64,000 nt of DNA from Pterois miles (lineage: Eukaryota > Chordata > Actinopteri > Perciformes > Scorpaenidae): the NCBI GenBank assembly GCA_947000775.1, contig CAMQGK010000040.1, forward strand, positions 295,001-359,000, written 5' to 3'. Shown here piece after piece: positions 56,649-64,000 of the stretch (its first letter is position 1; each line of letters starts with the position of its first letter). A model generated the notes under the pieces. The model made no database searches, was not told the origin of the DNA, and saw nothing but the letters and a program-made list of their open reading frames with translations. The position numbers and the translations under genes were made by a program.

Positions 56649-58823
56649 GCACTAAATGAACATGGCTGACTGCAAAAAGAAAAACTGTAATGTCATTTTT
56701 TATACCAGACAGTGGGGGTGGCGACATTTGTTTCTGTGGTTTCTGTTTGTCGTCACTGCCCTCTCGTGTTCGCCGCCCTCTGCTGTACGTTGGCGGTACA
56801 GCGACCGTCGCTGCCAGAGATGCAGCAGAGCAGAGCCTTTACCAGGCAGCAGACCTCCTGATTCACTGTGTTTCAATGAGAACTCTACATAGCAGCAATA
56901 ATCTCTGCCAGCTCCAACATACGTAGCTACTCTACATGCGTTCAGCTTCCTCCGTTTCACGTGGCAGATTCAAGTCAAGTCTCAAATCTGATGTTTGTCA
57001 GCATTATTAACCCTCCACCAACAGGGGGTCCGTTCAGACCATCTTAGTGCCGTGAAATCAGTCCAGTCTCCTTTAACTGTTAACATCAGGTGAAGTCAAG
57101 CACCACTGTGTTAAGGCCAGACCAGAGTTTTTCAGCCTTTCATTCTGGACCTCATGTAAGGTCCAACGGACCAGGTCATGGGACAGACGAACAGATGTGT
57201 GTGTGTCTGATCTATTTGTAGAGCTGCAACAAACAGTTATGTGCATTAAGGATTTATCGGATTAATCATTTGAGCTACAAAATACAGAAAAAAATCTCAG
57301 ACTCCCAGACCCTAAGAGGAGCCTCCTGAGCACTGCTTGTCAAGCTTTTACCTCAGGGCTTCTCAAACTAATCGGACCACTCATGATCCAAACACCAGCC
57401 AAGCAGAGGCTGATCATTCGTACTGTGTCGTAGGAACTATTTAATACTTTAGTTAAAAAGTGATAAACAACAAACCCATTTCAGTTTGAATCATGTTCAG
57501 ATGAGCTGAGATCATCCGTTATAGGTCCCACAGTGGGGAAGTTTGCAGCATTATTTATTGTTAATACTTACAGTATTTACAAATGGTGATTTATTGCACA
57601 ATTATTATAATTTATGTTAAATTATTTTGTGCACCACCGTGACCCCCACTTTGAGAATCACTGCCTTTTTCATCAGCTAGTAAACTAAATGATGTATTTT
57701 ATAGATATTTCATAATATATTCAGTGCATAACAATAACAGAACAGCTGATAAAGTGGACAGTTTAGTGAACACAGTGTGATTTGGATGAATGTTGCTGTT
57801 ATTTGTTGGAACTTTTAATAAAATTCTCAGTATTATTTTTTTAATTCTCAACAGTCATTTTTAAGTAATAGGTGGCACAGTTTACCGTTGTAATGTCCTC
57901 ACTGTGTTCACATGGGTTTACTCCGGGTTCTCCGGTTTCCCCCCACCACCGGGAAGGGCATCCGGTGTAAAACCTCTGACAAATCAATGTGCGGATCAAT
58001 GATCCCCTGTGGAGACCCTGAATGGGAGCAACCGAGAGACGAACTTAGCAACTTCATAGGTTTCTTTTTGATAAAGTTTCCGTCTTCTGACACTTGGTTC
58101 TAGTTCTATCAGCTCTTTGTTTGTTCTCTAATGCAGAATGACGCTGTTTAATTAAAATTACAGAAACTTTAGGATTTAGAAATATACTGTATATACACAC
58201 AGTATATATAGATTTTAAAAATAAAATGTCTCAGACCCCCAGTGGGACAATGACAAGAACCAAAGAGCTGCTGAAACCACAGCCAAGTATGAACGAGGAG
58301 AAAACACAGAGGGAAGATATCAAGTTGGAAGGATTGTTGAATATTTATAAAAATACACAATACAGATGGAGAATTGTATGAAAACTTCCTAAAAACAGGA
58401 AACTCATATCTGATCCTCAAAATTCATCCAAATTGCTTGTTTAAGATAAGATAAGCTGAACCTTTAATAATGAAATGCACAAACTTCCTGCTGTTATTGT
58501 CGTCACTATTTGCGTTAACTGTAGTTTATCAGCTGTTCTGTTCTGTTATTGTTAAGCATTGAATATAATATGAAATATCCATAAGATACGTCACTTAGTC
58601 AGTTTTCTCAGTGATAGAAAAGTGGTCCTAACCACATTTTGTTCTGTTTGACCAGCAGTCCAACATTGAGTTTATTTAGTTTACAGTACATTTGATAATC
58701 TGAAGGAATTAAATGTTTTTAAATAAATTACTTAAGGTTGATGAATCATTTCCACTCTGAACGCCTCTATTTCTATATAATCTGTCTTCCTCTCACCCAG
58801 AGTAGAGCAGAAATATGCCGTTA
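56649..58823. other. Intergenic with repeat fragments
   Basis: 57221-57300 carries an AGCTGCAAC-type MITE end, and 57515-57545 a diverged LINE tail (GTCCCACAGTGGGGAAG). 57873-58045 is a SINE- or LINE-tail-like repeat with GGTTTACTCCGGGTTCTCCG and GGGAAGGGCATCCGGTGTAA. 58440-58470 holds (GATAA)n. No gene supported. Confidence 0.55.
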
Positions 58824-59075
58824 TAATAGAGCTGCAATGGTTAATCAATTAGTTGTCAACTGTTTAATCAATCATCTGAATAGTTGGTGATTAATTTATC
58901 AGGTTGAGCATTTTTTAAGAAAAACTCTCTGATTCTTGCATCTTAAATACGAATATTTTGTTTTTTCCTCCCCTAATGTCATGTTGGGTTTTAGCAAACC
59001 AAACTAATCGACCAATCAAGAAAATGATGGGTAGGTTAATTGTCAGTGAGAGTAATAGTTAGTTGCAGCCCTACA
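58824..59075. mobile_element. AGCTGCAAC-type MITE (about 250 bp)
   Basis: Left end TAGAGCTGCAATGGTTAATC and right end GTTAGTTGCAGCCCTA are inverted relatives. The interior has the TCATGTTGGGTTTTAGCAAA segment shared with 47052-47330. A common fish element; no coding capacity. Confidence 0.75.
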
Positions 59076-59208
59076 TGATAACATGAGGCCTGTCCGGCTG
59101 TTTTCGGCGTGAAGGCTGAACAACTTGGATTACTGGACCCGTTAAAAGTCCCGTTCTGACACCACGTCGTCGTGACGCGTTAACTGAGTGTTACCATGTG
59201 ACCTAGCG

Positions 59209-59499
59209 ATGAGCTGTTGTGCCTTGGTACTTGATTACTGTTATGCTACTGAAACATCCCAGCAGCATTTAGCTCCGACACCCGGACTAGACCGCCCTGT
59301 CGGCACTGAAGATCAATTTACAGGCAATATAATTATTCCTCTGGTGATCCTCTGTCTTATTTCACTGTGTTTTTATTTATTTTCTTTAATGCACTTTAAT
59401 ATGATTCAAACGCTCGTGAAGCTGATTTCAGCAGGTGGAGACAACCTTCATCCAACCAAACCTCTAGTGAAGACTGATAGTGTTTTATGTTGGCGATGA
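59209..59499 (+). CDS. Candidate small single-pass membrane protein (96 aa)
   Basis: ATG in GCGATGA context opens a 96-residue frame. A 37-residue N-terminal part (SQQHLAPTPGLDRPVGTEDQ) is followed by one clear membrane segment, NIIIPLVILCLISLCFYLFS. A C-terminal part, MHFNMIQTLVKLISAGGDN, ends in TDSVLCWR. ATTAAA at 59689 with a GT-rich stretch after it would give a short 3' UTR. TCCCAG at about 59264 could instead be an acceptor, making this a last exon starting QHLAPTPG. It is not repetitive and lies between two MITEs. I do not recognise the family; chance is possible at this length. Confidence 0.3.
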   Translation: MSCCALVLDYCYATETSQQHLAPTPGLDRPVGTEDQFTGNIIIPLVILCLISLCFYLFSLMHFNMIQTLVKLISAGGDNLHPTKPLVKTDSVLCWR

Positions 59500-59688
59500 C
59501 GTAGCAGCAGCAGAGAATCAGTGTGTTGTGGAGGGCAGGACTGCTCAGCTCCACACCAACACGCTGCTTCTGATTTCAACATGTACAAAACAACAAAGCC
59601 TGCTGAGCTGAACATTTCTTCTGTTTTCCTCCTTTGCATTTCAAAGACCTGATGTATTATTTCCCCATTGTAACATATTGTGAATTAT

Positions 59689-59694
59689 ATTAAA
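59689..59694 (+). terminator. Candidate polyadenylation signal ATTAAA
   Basis: ATTAAA followed by CGTCCTGCTCGTTGTGCTCA, a GT-rich downstream element, about 190 bases after the stop of the small membrane-protein frame. Confidence 0.3.
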
Positions 59695-59922
59695 AGATTT
59701 TAAACACGTCCTGCTCGTTGTGCTCATTTGTAAAGTCAGACGAAGCTGCAGACGTAGAATGTAGAAATGTATTTACAGTCATTTTAAGCATCTTCAAGAC
59801 AACCGATTCAAAGACGGGAATACGTGACAGTACGAGAAGTGAAATATCACCGATCACTCCAAGAAACTAAAGCACAAGATGGAGAGAGATGTCTAGAAAC
59901 CACGACCCAGCTCCACTACGAC

Positions 59923-60290
59923 GGAGTCACTTTAGTGTCTTTATTATCCAATCAGAGCAGGTTTGAGTCAGTCTGTCCACACTGCAAACAAGTGTTTGAT
60001 TTGGAGTAAAACATATTTGTGATTAAAATGTATTAAATCAAAAAGCTCTGTCTGCTATTGAGATGAATATTGTGGTAGAAAATTTTAGATCCGCAAGCAA
60101 AACTTTTGAAAAAAAACTTGGGATTCACAAATAAAACTTTTGGATTTGCAGTTAAAACTTATGGATGCTAAACTGTTGGATGTGCACTAGTACATTTTAA
60201 TCACAAATGTCTTTCACTTGCAATGAAGCATTTTTTGCTTGCAGTGTGGCAAGTCCTCTTCTGTTTGAGTAGATTCACTAAAGTAACTCC
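59923..60290. mobile_element. Second copy of the 56302 MITE
   Basis: The left end GGAGTCACTTTAGTGTCTTT and the right end CACTAAAGTAACTCC are inverted. Inside them lie CAATCAGAGCAGGTTTGAG and CCTCTTCTGTTTGAG. This copy defines a longer terminal repeat than the first. The interior again repeats ACTTTTGGATTTGCAG words. Confidence 0.8.
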
Positions 60291-60492
60291 TCAGCACTAC
60301 AGTACAGAAGCAAACCGAAGCGGGGGGAAACAAACCTTCAGTCATTTCACTAAGTGGAAACTAAAGGGAAACATATCACATGCAGGACGTCATGACATTC
60401 GGACCATCGTGGATCTCCAGAGAAAGCTTCATCACCCGACAAACAAAATATTAAAATGTCTCAGACATAATCACTGGCACTGTTCTGTTATG

Positions 60493-61277
60493 GTGTGTTC
60501 ACACAAAGAGCGAAGAGTACTATTCGCATAGCGTAATTACAGATAAAGTCAATGCAAAGAGGCAAATAGACGCAAATTTGTGCTGGGTGAAGCGAATGGT
60601 GCGACAGATGCAACACGAACAAGAAAAATTTGCGTAATTCGTCCTGACGTTGTTGAACATCTGTGTCTGTGGTCACCCAGAGCTACGATAGTCCATCAGA
60701 TCTGGTCCAGAGACCAGAACCACCGACTGTCTACGGCAGAAACAACAACGTCTACATGACTTTATGTTGAGTGTTGATGCAGCAGCTGCAGAGCCTGGTT
60801 CTGATCCAACCAGACTCCATTCAGAAAACAAGCATTTTAACAGCTGTCTGCTTGTCGTCACTGCAGACAGACCTGACAGAAGCATCAGTTCAGACTGTTT
60901 ACTGATCAGCATCATGATGGAGTTATTTCAGCATCATTCTGATCTGGTTATTGATCTTAAATCACAGCTCAGTCTGTTTATTGTGGGTTCATACCTCAGT
61001 AGTGATCCAGTCAGTGTGATGTGCTGGATGTGAATCCAGCTCACCACCAGGTGATGGTATGAACCCAGACAGGACGGAGTTTGGTTCTCTGACATATCTG
61101 GACTTCACCAACATGGACAGAGCAGCTACAGTGGTGATTTCTTCATGCTGATGGAGGACATGTTGTTGGTAACCATGGAGACAAGCTCCTCCTCCTCTCT
61201 GGAGGGTCTAGATTGACCAGATGATACCGGCAGATATCGGAGGAGAAAATTCACTTCTCTCTTGGTGTGAACACAGC
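60493..61277. mobile_element. MITE with TGTGTTCACAC ends (about 785 bp)
   Basis: Left end TGGTGTGTTCACACAAAGAG and right end CTCTCTTGGTGTGAACACAG are inverted matches. Near the left is AAAGTCAATGCAAAGAGGC. The interior has no coding frame. Confidence 0.75.
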
Positions 61278-61869
61278 TTCAGATTTCCTCACTAATCACA
61301 GTCCTTTATATCAAGTGAAGTGCATCTTTGTCATTTCTTTGGCTCTACTCCTCCTGGAGCCTCATTTATAGAGAAACAGGTATATGCAGGTTAGGAGCTC
61401 CCTCTGGTCGGATGCTGTCAAGCGTATTTTGGATTCTAGATTTAAACACCGGATTGATTGATCACTGTCAAATATTTCCTCCATAAATGAGGCTCCTGGA
61501 TCTGTTTGGATTCATCCATTTTGTGACAATTGAAGAAATAAAACTCATCTGGTGAACAACACAAACACATTTTTTTTCTTCTTTTTTTTGCAGGTAAACA
61601 CAAACAGCCACAAAAAAAATAACCTGTGCGTGGCTGGAACACTCCGTCCGTTGTCTCCGATCAATTTAACATCAATAATCTAACAAGTTGACTCAGTGAG
61701 CCGATAACAAATTAACAAGATGAAGCTGAGAACAGATTTTAAAAAATAACACACTGAACCTTCGACCCTGAACGAGGGAGTCAAACGTCTCTGTCTCCAT
61801 CCTGACCGACTGTCACAGCCTCAGGTACATCCCTGAGGACGGTTTAAGGTGCAGCAGCCTCCTCGGGTT
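61278..61869 (-). other. Probable 3' UTR and downstream flank of translin
   Basis: Non-coding sequence downstream of the translin stop on the minus strand. I see no clear AATAAA on that strand within it. Confidence 0.5.
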
Positions 61870-62100
61870 CTACTTATCGCCGCCGGCCTCGCTGTCCTTG
61901 GCGAGCCCGCGGATGGACAGGTCGTACACCACCTCCTCGATCTTCTTCACGTCATACTTGAGGCCGTCGTAGCGCTTCCTCAGCGGGTCGTTCTTCAGGT
62001 TGAGCAGGCGGAAGCCCGAGTCCAGCTCGTTGATGAAGTTGGAGATGCGGAGCGGCCGGGTGTAGTCGCCCGCCGTGACGCTGTTCACCGCCAACCGCGA
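61870..62100 (-). CDS. Translin last exon
   Basis: Starts after CTTCCTCCAG on the minus strand at a codon boundary with SRLAVNSVTAGDY, and ends at TAG (61870-61872). 76 residues including NFINELDSGFRLLNLKNDPL and KRYDGLKYDVKKIEEVVYDL. The final residues AKDSEAGGDK vary between vertebrates. Confidence 0.97.
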   Translation of the reverse strand, partial: SRLAVNSVTAGDYTRPLRISNFINELDSGFRLLNLKNDPLRKRYDGLKYDVKKIEEVVYDLSIRGLAKDSEAGGDK

Positions 62101-64000
62101 CTGGAGGAAGACGCAACAGCATGAATTAAACTTTACTCTGCTGCTTGTCAAGAAATCATTTTAATGATGCAGACATTTGAGATTTAAATATCATTTAACT
62201 TAACTTTAATTTGTCAACAACTAACTTGCTAACTTGATTTCACGGTTCAAACAAGATGTTGACAACATAACATGACTACAACTCTTCAATACACAATCAA
62301 TGAAGTCAATTATTCTTTAACTGAATATTGTCTCTACAAAAATATTATCATAGAGAGGTGATGTCCCGCCCCTTCCGGTGTCTCGGAAAAAATACTGTAT
62401 GAACAGTAGTCAACGACAAGAGACAAATATTTTTTGATCATGTCTGAAATGCACCATGAATCACACAGATGATGTTTGTATATTTAAAACGGAATCTCGC
62501 AAGTCCAGAAAGTCTCAGTCCGTCGCAGGTTTGTCGTAGAATCATTTAGTTTACTGCGAAACTGCCCAGTGAACTACAACACACGTCACCAACTCTAGCT
62601 AGCTAGCTATCGTAGCTCTGTTCCAGCCCCAGATGAACCATTATCTTACCTGATGTGATTCATCAGCGACTCCTGGTCTTTGGGAGAGACAGAGGGATCA
62701 GACCTGTAGCTGGTGACTACTTCCCCGTAGAAACACATCGTAGCTTCAGAGAGACTTGCGTTGCCTGCACGCGATTGGTGGCAAAATTGCTTTGTGCTGG
62801 TTTTCCTACGTGGAGGTCTGTTCCTCTCAGCGGGTGGAAGCGCTACCCTCGATGTGACGCAACCAGAGAGTTTAGACGCAAAGAGAAACTGCCAGAAACT
62901 CCTGTGACAACAGTCGCTGCTGTCATTTTGGACTGAAAATGCTTATTGTATTTATAATGTTGTTATTGTTCATCCCAGGACATCTCAGTAGAGCCATTAA
63001 ATCTGCCAACAGAATATAATCCTGTAGTTGTCCTTCAGTCCGTCTCTCTGTAGGAGGACGTTTTACTGGCGTCTTTCAGTCCTAAATGGTGGAGGTGGAG
63101 CTCTGCTGCTGGGAGCTGATGGTGACCTGGATCCAGCTGTAGACCTCTTAGTGATAGACCTTGTTTGTTACCAGCGAGCACTGCTCAAGGTCAGATTATT
63201 TCCACTTTGACCTTGACTGCCACTGACCTTTTGCAGCTCAACCACTGAGAACAATTGCAATTACTGCTGTTGCCTAGAAACCATGAATGGCGTCCCCTGC
63301 ACATTTTAAACCTGTACTGCGCTTCGCATCTGTAAGTTTCTGCGCTCAACCTCGCAGTGAGTGGAGAGCACATTTCTTATCATGTGAAAGCAACTTTTAG
63401 GTGTGGCGTCCTTCTCATTACAGATTTTCACAGTCTGATGCTGATAAAACAGTTTTACAATAAACTGAGATGTTCTGAACTTAAAAAGTTATCTTTTAAA
63501 CAGACAAACATCATATGTTTGATTCATGGAGCAATTCAATCAAGATCATCTTGCCGTTGACTACCGTCCATATTTTTTCCAAAATAAGGTCCCATGGTGT
63601 CCACAGGAAGGGGCGGGACTTAGGCTGTCTATACAACAAACTACATCCTCCAAAAGTATCAACATAATGTGAACATAATAGCCTTCATGAAGACAGGGTT
63701 TATTATTCAGGACTGTTGTGTTACGCTGCAGTAGTTTTAGATGGTGTACCTAATCAACAAACTCACCAGTTCACTGGCCATGATCAGCACACCTGCCAGG
63801 TAGTCCTCCACATCCAGGTGAAAGCCTTTCTCTCGCACCACCTCAACTGCAGGGTGAGGAAGAAGAAGAGTGAAGCCTCATTCCTCAGTAACAGTTATAC
63901 ACCACGAGGGTGTTAACACCAACAGAGCCAACAGAACTTTTCACATACAAAGTCAATGCAAAGAGGCGAATAGATGCAAATTCACACCAGGCGACACAAA
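61870..64000 (-). CDS. Translin, 3' part of gene (partial)
   Basis: Translin is a small single-strand DNA/RNA-binding protein. It forms octameric rings and, with TRAX, the C3PO endoribonuclease that helps RISC activation and tRNA processing. Two exons lie in the window: 63767-63846 and 61870-62100. Together they give about 103 C-terminal residues (VVREKGFHLDVEDYLAGVLI ... SRLAVNSVTAGDYTRPLRIS ... RKRYDGLKYDVKKIEEVVYD ... LAKDSEAGGDK). The match to vertebrate translin is nearly residue for residue. The helical C-terminal region that builds the octamer is intact. Upstream exons are beyond base 64000. Confidence 0.95.
62101..63766 (-). other. Translin intron
   Basis: A 1.67-kb intron bounded by GTGAGT at 63766 and CAG at 62101 on the minus strand. 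(GCTA)n at 62599-62613. No nested gene seen. Confidence 0.8.
63767..63846 (-). CDS. Translin penultimate exon
   Basis: 80 nt beginning with two bases of a split codon after CCCTGCAG. It encodes EVVREKGFHLDVEDYLAGVL then IMASEL, and ends at a codon boundary before GTGAGT. Corresponds to the exon encoding REKGFHLDVEDYL in vertebrate translins. Confidence 0.96.
63940..64000. mobile_element. Fragment of the 60493 MITE family
   Basis: CAAAGTCAATGCAAAGAGGC, GAATAGATGCAAATTC matches the left part of the element at 60493. It is cut by the window edge and lies in a translin intron. Confidence 0.6.

Noticed and set aside
61849..62124. Plus-strand frame opposite the last translin exon
   Set aside because: Shadow of the translin coding sequence on the minus strand.

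Overview
This is vertebrate, almost certainly teleost (probably percomorph) genomic DNA. The gene content is sparse and intron-rich. Most of the window is non-coding sequence packed with minisatellites, microsatellites and short non-autonomous transposons of kinds common in ray-finned fish. Examples are a LINE-type 3' tail ending in (ATCTT)n, a long-inverted-repeat MITE containing GAGGAGTCGCCCCCTGCTGG, and elements ending in AGGGCTGTCAA or AGCTGCAAC. Many long open frames in the window are artefacts of tandem repeats whose periods keep frames open.

Two protein-coding genes are well supported. (1) A plus-strand Dbl-family Rho guanine-nucleotide exchange factor has its certain exons between 41.3 and 56.0 kb and a plausible TATA-driven first coding exon at 25.4 kb. 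Chaining the exons by splice phase gives about 1155 residues (1126 if translation starts at 41226): a long Ser/Pro/Arg-rich N-terminal region, a CxxC...CxxC motif, a DH domain and a C-terminal PH domain. I could not place it with confidence in a named subfamily. (2) Two minus-strand exons at the right edge (61870-62100 and 63767-63846) encode the C-terminal part of translin (tsn); the rest lies outside the window. A weaker third candidate is a 96-residue single-pass membrane protein frame at 59209-59499 with a polyadenylation signal about 190 bases downstream.

Layout. 0-5 kb: CpG-rich sequence, then a MITE holding a (TAG)n minisatellite and a nested piggyBac-like MITE. 5-14 kb: 55-bp and 41-bp minisatellites, a diverged repeat pair and a 1.85-kb pyrimidine tract. 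14-25 kb: LINE tails, a second (TAG)n minisatellite, a 22-bp array and a hAT-like MITE with a 99-bp triplication. 25-41 kb: putative first exon and large first intron of the GEF gene, with 55-, 16- and 11-bp arrays and a 1-kb telomere-like array. 41-56 kb: GEF exons, with a 6.7-kb intron holding another (TAG)n array and a 22-bp array ending in a perfect 27-bp palindrome. 56-61 kb: MITEs and the small membrane-protein candidate. 61-64 kb: translin.

The most distinctive pattern is that at least three different minisatellites lie inside, and appear to have expanded from, internal segments of MITE copies, with unexpanded or differently expanded paralogues elsewhere in the same window. I see no CRISPR array, operon, phage or other prokaryote-like system, and no autonomous transposase or reverse transcriptase frame.
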